Below are positions 46,728 through 58,972 of a DNA stretch of 64,000 nt, piece by piece (within the stretch, counting starts at the first letter, position 1; each line of letters opens with the position of its first letter). Position numbers and translations under genes: made by a program. The DNA lies in NCBI GenBank assembly GCA_947179395.2, contig OX359289.1, forward strand, positions 106,429,719 through 106,493,718, given 5' to 3'. Under the pieces are notes generated by a model. The model made no database searches and had not been told where the DNA came from. It saw only the letters and a program-made list of their open reading frames with translations. Origin of the DNA: Pulicaria dysenterica. Taxonomy: Eukaryota > Streptophyta > Magnoliopsida > Asterales > Asteraceae.

Positions 46728-49322
46728 GAAGCTATTCGAGTCCATTCCTTTTTCCCCTTTTAGTCCTTGAAATAAACCAGAGGTACAAAAGTATGATTGT
46801 TATTTGTTTGCTTGGCAAATCCATCGAGAGAACAAAAGCTGTTCTTAACAAAGGGTAATGAAAAATTCCCTTTGACGAAGGGTATAATGATCAAATGCAT
46901 ACACATTTTCATTATATAAATTCATTTTTGTGCTGTGATTTGTGTGTTTATTTGAAGAAAAGAATAGTGTTTCTATTTGAGAACATATGTTTGATATTTG
47001 TAGTGTTGGAGGAGGTACCACTAGCCATTGCATTTGATGATTTTTTTTAAAATTTTGAGCGGTTATATACTGTTGTAAGCTCCATGGCCTTGACGAGACA
47101 TTGGATGATGAGGGGTTGACGACGAATGCTAGCAACATGACGATGTCATGGAAGTGATGATGCCTGATGAGGGTGTGACGAGCCGGCTACAATTCTTTTT
47201 AGACTTCCAAGCTTGTGTATCTCTACTCGTTTTCCATATATGATTTGCAAGAAACAATGGAACAATATTCCTCATAACGCATTTATAGATGTAAAAAGAA
47301 GAGAATGAAAATATGTGGAATAAAGTATGTACCTAACATGGCTAGATGATCTTGACCATGTTATCCTCAATTCCCTTGGGCCAATATTTTTAAAGACAAG
47401 GAACATGTTATTTAATCACTAGAAAGTTTAGTGCAAGAGTCTCCTAGGAAGACACCATAAGAATACTACAAGACAACTTAATGAGGTAGAAAGAGTACAC
47501 ATGAAACCAGCACATGATTTCTACACAACAAGACAACTTAGTGCAAGAGTCTCCTAGGAAGACACCATAAGATACCACATCAGCTACTTCATCTAACAGC
47601 TAAAATGATTTATACAACAATTTTTTTGTCATACAGAACAAAAAGTGTATATTTAGACTATAATACCCTTGAATAAGTGGTTGAAAAAAAATAGTTTGTT
47701 TGTAAGGGTAAAAAAGTCATGATTGTTGTGTAGCAAAAAACTATCATGTACAAATTATCTCCGAAAATATATACTTCTCCGGGTTTATAGCTTTGCTGGT
47801 TGGTTTGTATGCTGCCCATCAAGTGTTCGATGTAATACCAAGTATAGTCAATGTACTTTTGATTATTAAGGAAAAAACAAGTAAGCTGCATTCAATATTT
47901 CAATGTACAAATTATGTCCGAAAATATATACTTCTCCTGCACTCTTTTAAACACACTTCTGTCGTTCAAAAGAAAAAATCGTTAGTAATTGGTAAACTTT
48001 GGAGATAGTTATCCATTAAAGTAGCCCGTTAATTCACTTTTGAGTCCATTTGAACCATTAATAAAAATATTTGGATCAAATGGGCCTCGACTTTTCTTCT
48101 ACGTGGGCTAAAATGGGTTAAAGTTACGGGTCATATACTCATATTGGCCAACAAAGGAAAAAAACGGGTCGTACTGGGCAGCAAAGATAGGTCGTACTGG
48201 ACTACTGGGCAACCGTTGCAATGTTGCATACTTGCAGAGTTGCAGGTCTGACGGAAGACGACGGCAAGGCGCCATCTCCATCGGCGATCGATATTTGACT
48301 CTCGATACTCACTTGATACAACCGATGGAGTCTCTGCCCTCGATAGATAGTCACTGATTAACGAAGTCCTCGATAATTGATCCCTCGTTTGAAGCCCTCG
48401 ATAACTCGAGTCATCCAGCCGAATTGCCGATTGAGCCTCGATAACTCCTCGATCGATAATCAGTTGATTGACTCCTCTATTGCAGCCTCTGTAAGTCAGA
48501 TTGAAGTCCTCGATATCAAATATAGAGTATTCATTCTATTATTGTTGAATTTTTTTTTGGTGTGTTTGTTAAGGTTTTTGTAAACAAACTATTAATTGAA
48601 TCAATTTCCGGTGCATTACTCTATCATTTCGACATTTAAGTACGTTAATTGTTTGATTATGAGTTCAATATGAATGATTTGATGAGATGAATGTCAATTA
48701 GGATTGTGGGTCTCAATTTGGAATTGTAACTTTATTGCCAACAGGGGGACTGGATTTGTAAGCAGCAGCAAAGTAGAGAGTCACAATTTCTTAAGTTTGT
48801 CACTTTGGAATTGTAACTTTATTGCTTTGATAGATAGTCACTCGATTGAAGATATTCACTTGATTGAAGGTAACATTAGTTTCATCTAAAATAGATGGAA
48901 CTTAAAATAGTAAAATCACACATAATCTGTTAGTGTAAGCAACAAAAAGGATGCAGATTATAAAAATTTTCTATCAATTTGGGGTTTCATAGGGTTCTCG
49001 AATCCCCTGAAATTCCTGTTTGATTTACGTTTCCTGTATCTACATTTCTTTGAAATGTTTTCCTGTATATGATCTGTTCATTTATGTTTGACATGTTTCT
49101 TTTTGTTTGTTGTAGGAAAATCAAGATGGATGAAGATTAAAGAATAAAGCATCTTTAAGTCTACATTTTCGGTACAAACCTGTGAGTGTTCGTTGCAGGT
49201 ATATGTTTGTTTGGATTAGGTTTCTAGGGTTCTAACGTGGAACAAAGTTGTCTGAGGCAATTTCAATTATATAATCCACCAATCAGATTTTGGAGAAATC
49301 AGGAGCAAAATCTTACCAAGTC
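46728..49322. other. Spacer and probable 5' leader of the PPR gene
   Basis: No protein gene recognised. Direct repeats: TTAGTGCAAGAGTCTCCTAG plus 15 further bases near 47428 and 47538, and a unit with CCGAAAATATATACTTCTCC near 47761 and 47919. From about 48240 the DNA is less AT-rich and full of CTCGATA motifs (48295-48510), probably transcribed leader. A plausible leader intron runs from GTAAGT at 48491 to TTGTTGTAG at 49115. These leader limits are inferred from consensus only. Confidence 0.45.
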
Positions 49323-50693
49323 ATGCCGCTCTGTCTTTCTCCTTTCAACAAGATTGTTAATTGCTTTGCTAGAACCCTAAACCATGAGATGTTTTTCCAC
49401 TCATATCCAACACTCCTGTTAAATCATAATCAACAACCAATTGGGATTCCATCTCCATCTCGAATCCAGAAACTGGTAGCCTCTCAAAAAGACCCACTAG
49501 TAGCTAAAGAAATCTTTGATTTAGCTTCCACTGCATATCCAGGTTTTCACCATTCCTACGCAACTTTCCAGACTCTCATCCTGAAACTCGGCCGTGCTCA
49601 CCATTTTTCCCTAATGAATTCCCTTCTATCTGGCCTCAAGTCTGATCGCCGGTATACCGTCACCCCATCCCTCTTCACACATATCATCAGCATATACGGT
49701 GATGCAAATCTGCCCGATAAAGCCCTAAAAACATTCTACACAATCCTTGAGTTCAACATCAAGCCACGCACCAAGCAACTGAATGTAATTCTTGAGATTT
49801 TAGTGTCACGGCGGAACTACCTCCGGCCTGCGTTTGACTTGTTTAAGTCTGCTCACCGGTATGATGTTTCTCCCAATGTTGAATCGTATAACATATTGAT
49901 GCGTGCTTTCTGTTCTAATGGTGATCTTAGTATTGCTTACCACCTGTTCAATCAAATGTTCAAGAGAGATATTGTTCCAAATGTTGAGTCTTACCGGATT
50001 CTGATGCAAGGTTTATGCAGAAAGAGTCAGGTGAATAGAGCTGTAGACTTATTGGAGGATATGTTGAATAAAGGGTTTGTACCCGATTCTTTGACTTACA
50101 CGACTGTATTAAACAGTTTGTGTAGGAAGAAGAAGCTTAGGGAGGCATATAAGCTTCTATGTAGGATGAAGGTCAAAGGATGCAATCCTGATATTGTACA
50201 TTACAATACTGTTATCCTGGGATTTTGTAGGGAAAATCGTGCGCATGATGCTTGTAAGGTTCTTGAGGATATGCCGTCTAATGGTTGCTTGCCGAATTTA
50301 GTGTCTTACCAGACTCTAGTTGGTGGTTTATGCAGTCAGGGTTTGTATGATGAGGCTAAAACTTATTTGGATGTAATGATGTCAAAAGGGTTTTCACCTC
50401 ATGTTTCGGTTTGGCATATTTTGATCAACGGGCTATGCAATGTTGGCAAGATTGAGGAAGCATGTTCGGTGTTGGAGGGGATGCTGAAAAGTGGAGAAGC
50501 TCCACATCTTGATACATGGACGGACATAGTCAGTAGGATTTGTGATGTGGAAATCGAAAGATTAGAACAAGTATTGAAGGTTGAGATAGAGCCTTATACA
50601 AGAATAGTGGACACAGGTGTTGATTTGCTAGAGTATCTAGTCAGGAAGGGTCAAACAAATGCTAGATTCAAATCAAGAAAAGAAAAGTTTTAA
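49323..50693 (+). CDS. P-type pentatricopeptide repeat protein
   Basis: Organellar RNA-binding protein, likely acting in RNA processing, stability or translation in mitochondria or plastids. Single exon of 456 residues. The reading frame extends upstream to a TTG, but the first ATG is at 49323, where MPLCLSPFNKIVNCFARTL gives a basic, hydroxyl-containing, acid-poor N terminus suited to organelle import. From about residue 150 on, tandem 35-residue motifs can be counted at roughly 186, 221, 256, 291, 326 and 361, with SYNILMRAFC, SYRILMQGLC, TYTTVLNSLC, HYNTVILGFC, SYQTLVGGLC and VWHILINGLC helices. No E, DYW or SMR domain follows, so it is P class. It resembles the Arabidopsis protein At4g01400 in length and layout from memory; orthology is unproven. 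Confidence 0.92.
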   Translation: MPLCLSPFNKIVNCFARTLNHEMFFHSYPTLLLNHNQQPIGIPSPSRIQKLVASQKDPLVAKEIFDLASTAYPGFHHSYATFQTLILKLGRAHHFSLMNSLLSGLKSDRRYTVTPSLFTHIISIYGDANLPDKALKTFYTILEFNIKPRTKQLNVILEILVSRRNYLRPAFDLFKSAHRYDVSPNVESYNILMRAFCSNGDLSIAYHLFNQMFKRDIVPNVESYRILMQGLCRKSQVNRAVDLLEDMLNKGFVPDSLTYTTVLNSLCRKKKLREAYKLLCRMKVKGCNPDIVHYNTVILGFCRENRAHDACKVLEDMPSNGCLPNLVSYQTLVGGLCSQGLYDEAKTYLDVMMSKGFSPHVSVWHILINGLCNVGKIEEACSVLEGMLKSGEAPHLDTWTDIVSRICDVEIERLEQVLKVEIEPYTRIVDTGVDLLEYLVRKGQTNARFKSRKEKF

Positions 50694-52038
50694 AAACGCG
50701 TGCATTTCATCGAGCCAATATTCTCTAGTAAAAATGAAGGTCTACAAAGCCCACTCGTGTATTTGAAAGTTAGAAATCTTGTGATTATGATAATGCGCAG
50801 ATTGTTCAGACCTTGCAAGGATTCAAATATTTCAGGAACTGAATATCAAGTGTTATTGGGAGTAACCAACAGTTTAGCAATTACTCTGCTAGGTTCAGGC
50901 ATGTCCCTTGCAGATACTTCATTCTAACTCATGAGATAAGTGGGTTGTCTAGAAATGTGTAAAAAGGAGAAAAAAGGGAAACTTGCCGTTGCCACCAAAG
51001 GGCTTGTAGCCCAGCGGTATATGATGTTGTGGAGTAGTGCCCTTAAAAGAGGTTGTGGGTTCAAGTTTGCTGTGAACAATGGAGTAGGTTTAGTGGGTGG
51101 GTGTGTTTAGCGTTCAAAATAAAATTTGTAGCAGCCGCAATTTCTTGTTATAGATTAGTGATCTATCACTAGTGTGTTGCAACTTGCAAACGAAAGAGCT
51201 CATCATAGATACTAATGAAACCTGCAAACGTCACAGATCCGTCTCGAGACGAAGGGTGAATCACGTTGAGGTCGAAACAACTTTTGGTGCTTAGTTAAAA
51301 TTATGATCTATCATGTCAAAAGTTGTTTAAATTGTTAATTTTAACTTCATTTGGTAGTTTCAAGGTCCATTTTTTACCTTTTCTAGTGTTCTCTTAGCGA
51401 ATGAGACTTATTTAGATACATGTAAGGAGAATCGGACACTACATATATATTAACAATAATGCAAAAAGAATTGGCTTTAGAATTGATCCAAAAGTAACTA
51501 ATGATGAAGCAATTTCGGTTGCAATGAACAACCTCAAAAGCCTACGCAAGAGTCTAACTATTACATTTTGTATAACAATATAATAAATTAATTTGTTTCA
51601 AAACATTGAAACCTTAGGATATAGTTAGGATAATGATTTTTTATTATAATTGTACAGTTTAAAAATAATTACACTGACCATAAAAAATAACCAAAATAAA
51701 CTGTATTAATCCATCAATATGAGATCCTGATACAACAATTATTCTGATAAGTCGGATGTTACGAGATTCATAATAAGCCATAAGACCATGCGTTATGGTT
51801 AACTCGAGGTGTTCGTGAACACCAAAACGCCACTAGAGGGGACCCAAATCGAGTAGGGCCTTCGTGTCTTCAACCTCGATCGAGAAACTCACAACCCCCC
51901 ACTCCCGCACCCCCTCTCAATCAATCACACACTCACACATACTTAATTTATTAATATAAAAATTAAAAAAAATGGGAAGAGTTTAAAGGAGAGGTATAAT
52001 ACTTAATTTGGTAGGAAGAAAGAGAATGATGTGGCGCT
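50694..52038. other. PPR 3' flank and spacer up to the retrotransposon
   Basis: Holds the PPR 3' untranslated region, a SINE-like sequence (51000-51124) and AT-rich DNA. At 51780-51960 a GC-richer block with CCATAAGACCATGCGTTATGG looks like the end of an inverted-repeat element whose other end I did not find. No gene. Confidence 0.45.
51000..51124 (+). mobile_element. tRNA-derived SINE candidate
   Basis: TAGCCCAGCGGT at about 51007-51018 resembles an RNA polymerase III A box, and GGGTTCAAGTTTG at 51057-51069 a B box, with tRNA-like spacing of about 40 bases. The body continues G/T-rich and ends near TTCAAAATAAAA. No coding capacity. It would lie just 3' of the PPR gene in the same orientation. 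A target duplication was not found. Confidence 0.55.
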
Positions 52039-52518
52039 TGTTGGATTATGTGTAGAAATAATTAATGGGTACATTGTATCCAATGTTATAAGAGACTAAA
52101 GGGTCACACTGCTACACACCCAAATTAGAACAGTTGGAATTTACCATAATTCTGTGTGGAAATAATTAATTAGATGGATTAATTATTAGAGAGATAAATA
52201 AATAATTAATCAGTTGAATTAATTATTAGAAAGATAAGAAATAATAAATAGTCATTTATTATTTAAAGAGAAATTAAATATTAAGTTTAATATTTAATGG
52301 ACCAGTTAATTAATAGTTAATTAATTAACTAGTAAAGTCCAGGGGGTCAAAGTGAGAAGTATGAAACTTCAATTAAAGTCATGGACTTTAATTGAACGGG
52401 CTTGGGCTTTGAATAAGGTTTAAGTATTTAAACCTAGATAAGACTCATTTGATCATTAAGGAGATTCAAGTTTGAATCAAAGAAAAACCCTAGCCTCCCT
52501 CTCCCTCCCTCTCTGTGT

Positions 52519-52550
<32 letters not shown>

Positions 52551-52935
52551 GACTCTCTCTCTTTGCGTCGAACAAGAAAGAAAGGCAAAAGCCTTTCGGC
52601 TTTTGGTGATCGACAACCACACAGATACACACGTAGGATTTTGCGTGTTGACTTTCGGGTAATTCCAGGAGCGGTCTAGCAGCCAGTTCATTGGTGGTGC
52701 AGTAGTGGTGGACTACTTTTAGCAATCCCAAGACAAAACAGGTATTGTTATTCTAAACCTTTTTATCAGGATTGTTGTTTAGAAACTGTATAGGTCATTA
52801 GATAGATCCTAACCCTTTTGGGGTTTATAGGGTTGTGTTCAATCTGTTTCCGCTTTAGGTTTGAACCAGTAGAATCAAGCCCATGACTTGGCCAGTTTGT
52901 GTCATATAGTGGTTTGGTCAGATCAAAACCCTTCA
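52039..52935 (+). repeat. 5' LTR of the gag-only element
   Basis: 897 bp, starting TGTTGGATTATGTGTAGAAA and ending AACCCTTCA. It contains a (TC)n run at about 52521-52550 which is shorter in the 3' LTR, accounting for most of the 11-bp length difference. Minus-strand frames inside it are noncoding. Confidence 0.92.
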
Positions 52936-52936
52936 G

Positions 52937-52948
52937 TGGTATCAGAGC
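52937..52948 (+). promoter_or_regulatory. Primer-binding site for initiator tRNA-Met
   Basis: TGGTATCAGAGC begins one base after the 5' LTR, the typical minus-strand primer site of plant copia elements. Confidence 0.9.
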
Positions 52949-53629
52949 CTCGGCTCTATGATCTGTAGTTTCTACTTTACCTGTTTTTAGGATTAAGGTT
53001 TTGTTCTTGATCTCCTACTTGTTCTTTATGGTTTTCGAAAATCAAGAGGGCAACAAAACAGTTTGTTTTTGTTATCCAGTTGCAAAAGGATTTAATCCTA
53101 TTGATCAGAAAGTTTAAACAGTTAGTTTAAATGGTTAGAAGGATTATGATTTTTGATAAAGACGAGTTTAAAATCAAGATAAATTAAACAGTTTGTTTAA
53201 TTGATAAACCTAGTTAAATCCAGTTAGTTGATTCGTTTATGATATATGATCCTCTGTTTCTTCTTGTAAAAATCGGAAAAAAAAACCAAAAGGATAAAAA
53301 AACAAGTTTCTGTTTTTCATCCAGACAATAAAAGGTTTAACTTTAATCAGATATGTTTAAATAAGTTTTTTTTTTCGTTTAAACGGTTAAAGGAGAAATC
53401 TTTTATCTAAAACTTGATCTTGATCACAAATTTTAAACAAGTTTTGTTTAAAAGGTCAAAATCAGTTTTTAGGATTATTAATTATTAATGGAACAGTTTT
53501 TGGTCACATTAATAATTAAAGGTTTGTTTTTTATTAAATCCAGTTTTTAGTCAGGATATTAAAAACAAGTTTGTTTTTTATAGATTAAAAGGGATTAGGA
53601 TTTAAAAGTTTTAATTTTTGTGTTAATCG

Positions 53630-53900
53630 GAAAAATAAACCGAGACCACCACCGTAGCAGGGCGGCGGTAGCCCAGGAGTGGCGGTCGCAGGGCGGCGGC
53701 GGGCCAGGCGGTCAGGGACGGTCATTGACAGCGTGGCTCAGGGCGGCAGTCGGCGGTGGTGTGGTTCCGGGTCAAGAGGGGTTCCGGCCCAAGTGATCTA
53801 CGGCCCAGGTGGGTTTTTTCTCCCAAGGGTTTCTCGGCCCAAGTAGCGCTCGGCCCAAGGGGTTCTAGACCCAGGTGGTTTTCGGCCCAAGAGTAGTTGG
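53630..53900. repeat. GC-rich island in the element leader
   Basis: GGCGGCGG- and CGGCCCAAG-type repeats within otherwise AT-rich leader DNA. The composition differs sharply from both sides. The minus-strand frame across it (53722-53997) is repetitive and probably not a gene; the origin of the block is unknown. Confidence 0.5.
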
Positions 53901-55594
53901 CCCAAGTAGTTTTTCGGTTAAATGCAAAAAGGTTATTAATTTTAAGTATTAAAATTAATAAAGTTCTATATAAACTAGTATTATATATTTTAATCAACTT
54001 TAGTTAAAATATATTTTTTTGGGTGATTGTTTATCATGTCCATTTGGGATGTTATAAATAAACTCAAAAGGGTAAGTTTATATATAAAGGGGAACAAGAT
54101 GATATTTAAATAATGACCAAATTTTTTCGTGTTTAAGTTTTTGGTAAAACTAGTAAAAACCCGACATAGGATTTCATTCAAGTTTTCGGATAAAGTCCAA
54201 TTTTTCAAAGTTTGTTGAAAAACTTTTTGGGTCAAGTAAATTTAAATGCTTTAGAAGATCATGATTCTCATTTTTGATTGATAGCTATTAATCAAAAGGG
54301 TAGATGAGAATGGTTAAACGAATCAGGTTATGCGTTTTATCCCATAGTTTTTAACTGCGTGGTTGTTATATATATTTGTTGTTTATATATATTGCGTGGT
54401 TGTGATATATAGCTATAGTTTTGCCGACTTAGGACTCGCCTTTTATCTTTCTTCTTTTATTTTGGTTTTTGGGAAGACCTGCGTGCCAATTACAATCCAT
54501 TTTTCAATTATAATCTTGTACTTGTTCGGGGAGGCCTGCGTGCCACTTACAACCCCATTTACTATTGTAATTGTAATAGAATAGTTGTAGTTTTTGTCCC
54601 TTTACCAAGATGGAGTTCAAGGAGATTTTGGAGATAATGGCTTACACAGAGCTCGGGTACTTCGGAGGAGGTGTCAAGGCTAGTGGGAGCAATACATCAT
54701 GAAGGCGAATCCTAGTTCTTTTGTCCTTAGGATTGACCTTAGGATTAGTTGGCAAAACTATAGGTTTTTATCTGCTTATATTACCTGCGTGGTGGTGTTT
54801 TTATTTACTGCTTATTCATGTATGTATGTGATATGTATGTGATGCTAAATAAAAAGGGGTTTAATAATAGATAATTATTAAACAAAGAAAAATCACGATT
54901 TGTGACAAACTAGAATACGACTTCAGCTTGTTAGTCGTATTAGTTAAATTTTTACAAATTTAAAGTTTTGTCAAGATTATAAGTTTGGAACTTATAAAGC
55001 CATTTTGTGCACCTAGTATAGGTACGCATGTAAATCGTATTTTTTAAAACAGATGGTTTTAAAATGGTTTTTCAAAAACTGAAAAATTAAGTTTTTCTTT
55101 TAAACTTAATAATAAAACCTAAGAAAATCTTAGATCAGTGTGCTACCCATCTAATGGTACACCTTTGCTGTTAAACGATACTCGGGAGTCGGAAGTGCCC
55201 AAACCTTGGGCATCCGGGTTCAAACCATTGCGGCAAAGGGTATGAAAGATTCTGCGATAATCGGGAGTACCGGCCAGAATTCATACTGTCTTAGGTGGTG
55301 CGATCTATTTTGGTGATAATCGGGAGTCCGGCCCAAAAAGCACTAGAGTAGAGTTAAACATACTAGACTAGGTCTAAGTGCTCTACGAGGTTCTAGGAAT
55401 CGTATCAGTTAGGTACGATTGGTACAGGGTGTTACCTACCAGAAATAGCATGACTTGGCGGGAAGTGACCAAACCTTGTGTCAAGTATGTGAAATATGGG
55501 TCCTAGGTCTAATATATATTATCTATGGGTTTTGATGATATATGTTAGAAAAGTTTATTTGCAATTACTAATTAAACCGGGTTTTAATTTGTAG

Positions 55595-56466
55595 ATGGCA
55601 ACCAACGTTACCAACACTAACAACCTCTCTCTTCGCTCTATCCTTGAGAAGGATAAGCTCACCAGGCCAGCTTTCTCACTTGGGAGAGAAATCTCTGGAT
55701 CGTGCTGAGGCACGAGGGAAAGTGGTATGTCCTAAAACAATCTCTGGGGAACCCTCCTGCCAACAACGCTAGGGCAGAAGTCAGGGAGGCTTTTTAGAAG
55801 CGCTCCAACGACGCCCTGGACGTGAGTTGCCTCATGCTTGCAATGATGAGTCCTGAGTTGCTGTCAAGCATGATGGAAACTCCTGCTTACGACATGATCC
55901 GCCAGCTGAGGGACATGTTCCAGGAGCAAGCCCGCACGGAGCGTTATGATGTCACTAGGGCATTTAACTCGTGCAAGATGGTGAAGGGTACATCGGTCAG
56001 TAACCACGTCATGAAAATGAAAGGTTACATGGACCACCTGGAGAGGCTTGTGCACCCAGTACCGTTGCAGCTGGCAACGGATACGATACTCAACTTGTTG
56101 TCAGACGACTATAAGCCTTTTATAGTCAACTACAACATGAACAACATGGAGAAATCCGTGGCAGAGTTGCACTCCATGCTTAAGACAGCGGAGCAGAGTA
56201 TCGGGACCAAGTCCAAGGACGTCCTCATGGTGGGCAATGGCAGTTATAAGAAGAGGAAGGGGCGCAACGGAAAGGGAAAGGGTAAGACCCAGCCCAGCTA
56301 GAATGTACCCAGGGTCACTGACAACAACAAGGGCAAGAAGCCAAAGCCAAACAAAGCAAGAACCGAGAACCGGTGCTTCAAGTGTGGCGAGACCGGACAT
56401 TGGAAGAGAGATTGTCCGAAGACTCACGAGGTAGGAAGCAAGGCTGGCTCCTCAGGTATCGTGTGA
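55595..56466 (+). pseudogene. Broken copia-type gag gene with zinc knuckle
   Basis: Codes for what was the retrotransposon capsid protein. The ATG at 55595 opens a frame that is lost by a frameshift between about 55660 and 55681. The remaining gag (UBN2-like region with a WERNL-type start and an LRHEGKWYVL motif) is in another frame, with in-frame TAG stops at 55795-55797 and 56299-56301. A basic stretch (KKRKGRNGKGKGK) precedes a CCHC zinc knuckle (Cx2Cx4Hx4C, 56374-56415), and the frame ends TGA at 56464-56466. With three disablements this copy cannot make full-length Gag. Confidence 0.88.
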
Positions 56467-58972
56467 ATAGTTTCTTTGTCACTTTCTACTTGTAAAGTTA
56501 TTACAAGTGTTCTAACATCTTGCAATCGTTTATTCTAGGAGGAGATGGAAAGTGAAGCAGCCCAGTGCTCGAGATCTCACGTGCTTTTACGGATATTTTA
56601 ATAATTCATGTTTTTAGCTTTTAAACTTTTTTTGGTTGTTATTCAAACTCTTCGTTTGACACTTATGGTTTAATATTTGAAACTCTGGATTATTTAGCTT
56701 ATATCTGTGCACGTGTGTTTATTTTTAAAATGAATCAAGTTAGTCCAGTTTAGACTAAAAGGTACTAATAAGTCAAGTTTTGACTAAATAGATGGTTCAT
56801 AATTATCTTATGCAATAATTGTTGTAGTCACTTAATTCTCACTATATAAATACTTGGATAAACAAGTCGTGTTTATGAGATTAGATAAGTCTTTCTAATC
56901 TGCAAGTATTTAAGAATTTTATAAAAGACAAATGTTCAAGGCTTTGAACATAATCAAATAAGAAATAATAGTTATTATTTCTAGATAAAAGTTTTTGGAC
57001 AAAACATTTAAGAAAGTATAAAGGTAATTGTAATAGTTATTATAATCAATGTTGTTTTATACTAAATATTTTAGGCAAAGAAATTTAAAATATCTTTACA
57101 AGTGTTTTATAATTGTAAAACGTGTTAGATTTAATGAAACCACATTCCGTAATTGGAAAGATGGATATATGCGAAATCCAAGTTCTGATTTCATAAAACA
57201 TTTAAACTTCTCACAAAAACTGAGCAAGTGTTTAAAAACACAAGTTTTAGACGTATTAGTCAAGGATTGACTGAGTCTAAAAAGAGTGTTTTAAGATAAT
57301 GCACTTTTTCATAAAAGATAGTGGGAGCACCTTGACTAGCGTATTTATCAAGTTATCAAGGATTGATCTAACTAGTATGATAAATACAAGTATGAACTTT
57401 TAAAGTATATAATTGTCGGATGATTTTAGAAGTGATCTAAAATAAAAGTTCTTGAAAGGGAACTAATCCGAGGAACGCATGACTTATTGAAAGGTTCTCA
57501 ATAAGGAAGTCATTGCAAAGTTTTAAGATCAAGATATGACTTAAAAGGGTATTATATATAAAAATTGTTCAAAAGGTCAAGATAATTAATGTTGGTGCTT
57601 GATTAACGTTAGAGATGATAAAATAGGATATTTTTGTATCCTTAAAATTAGATAAGTGTTTGTATACACTGGGGATCTAATCTCAAGTTTACAAGTTTGT
57701 GTAAATGGTTTTATCATTTCAAAAGGGAGGATATGAATCTAGTAAGATTTATCACATCTACAAGTGTAATTATAGTTTTAATTACAAGGGGATTATTTTA
57801 TAAACTCGAAAACTTTGGAGTTATTTTCCAGTTCTCCAAGTTTAAAGAATTTATAAAATAAGTAAGTCTAGAATTGGTTTTTGGGTTGCGAAACCGGCTT
57901 TTAGCAAAACCAAGAAGGAGTACCTTAAAATACTAGTCTTGAGTTTTAGGTTTATAGGCATATTAATTTCTCTGTAATCCGTGATAAGTTACAACGTAAA
58001 ATAATAAAGTAATTCAAATAAACGCTGTGAATTGAGTCAATGAAATGGTAGAAATTATGCATCTTTATTCCAGGGTGGAATATGGAGGGTGCAGAAATTA
58101 GTTTCATTGTTCTTCACCATTTTGTATGTTTTAGACCATCCAGGAATAAACTTGGTTTATTCAAAACACTATCCGTGACTACTTATCTTGGTGGGAACCT
58201 TGATAGGGATGTAAAGTCATCGTAATTTTGGGGGATATTTGAAGGTATATCAAATATAGATGCAAAAGGGCTTTGCGGACCAAAATTGACTGATATTCGT
58301 TAGGGTTACGAATATTGGATTGACCCACCGTGAAAAATAATTCGTGGATTCGTGTCAAAAGTATTTATCACATAGGTTATCCTCAAACCTGAGGTATTTG
58401 GTTTGGGATGCGGTGACTGTTGTTTACTTAGTGCGTTCTAACGCCACGCCGTAACAGGGTAGTCATAAGGGGCGTATCTAGATTCAGTGGGAGCCGTATT
58501 GCCAAATGCAAATATGCAAGATGGTATTTGCACCTCCTTTTTAGGAGAGATATTTATGGGCCCCTTGACTGATTAGAGAAACTGGTAAGTGCACGGCCGT
58601 GCCTAAACGAACTGATCTGTTCTTTGTCGTTTATCACGTAGTTTTGAAATCAAGTATGTCATGAACATAATTCTTGAGATTTTGAGTTGACACTCTCCAT
58701 GCTCATGCTCAAAATTGAAATATCACGCTGCAAAGGACAAACCTATAATAAACGTACCCATTTATAAACAGGTAGTTTATGATAGTTAATCTATGAACAG
58801 TTGGTTCATGATAGGTTGCTCATAAATAGTTGTTTTATGAGAGTTTACATTATCACAATTTTCTTTGGGGTATAAGAGTTCTTATGACCTGGTTATCCTA
58901 AGTGTCTGGCTAGGGACCTCCTTAGGCCAACAATGTACAATAACTATTACTTATCTTGCACAAGTGGGAGTC

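Noticed and set aside
49290..49322. Upstream extension of the PPR frame by 11 codons
   Set aside because: It begins at TTG, which is not a normal nuclear start; the first ATG is at 49323.
52434..52731. Open frames on the minus strand within both LTRs (also 59367-59654)
   Set aside because: They run through the CT microsatellite of the LTR and are present in both LTR copies; Arg/Glu repeats come from the GA tract.
53722..53997. Minus-strand frame with GLEPLG-like repeats
   Set aside because: It derives from the repeated CGGCCCAAG motif in the retrotransposon leader and shows no family match.
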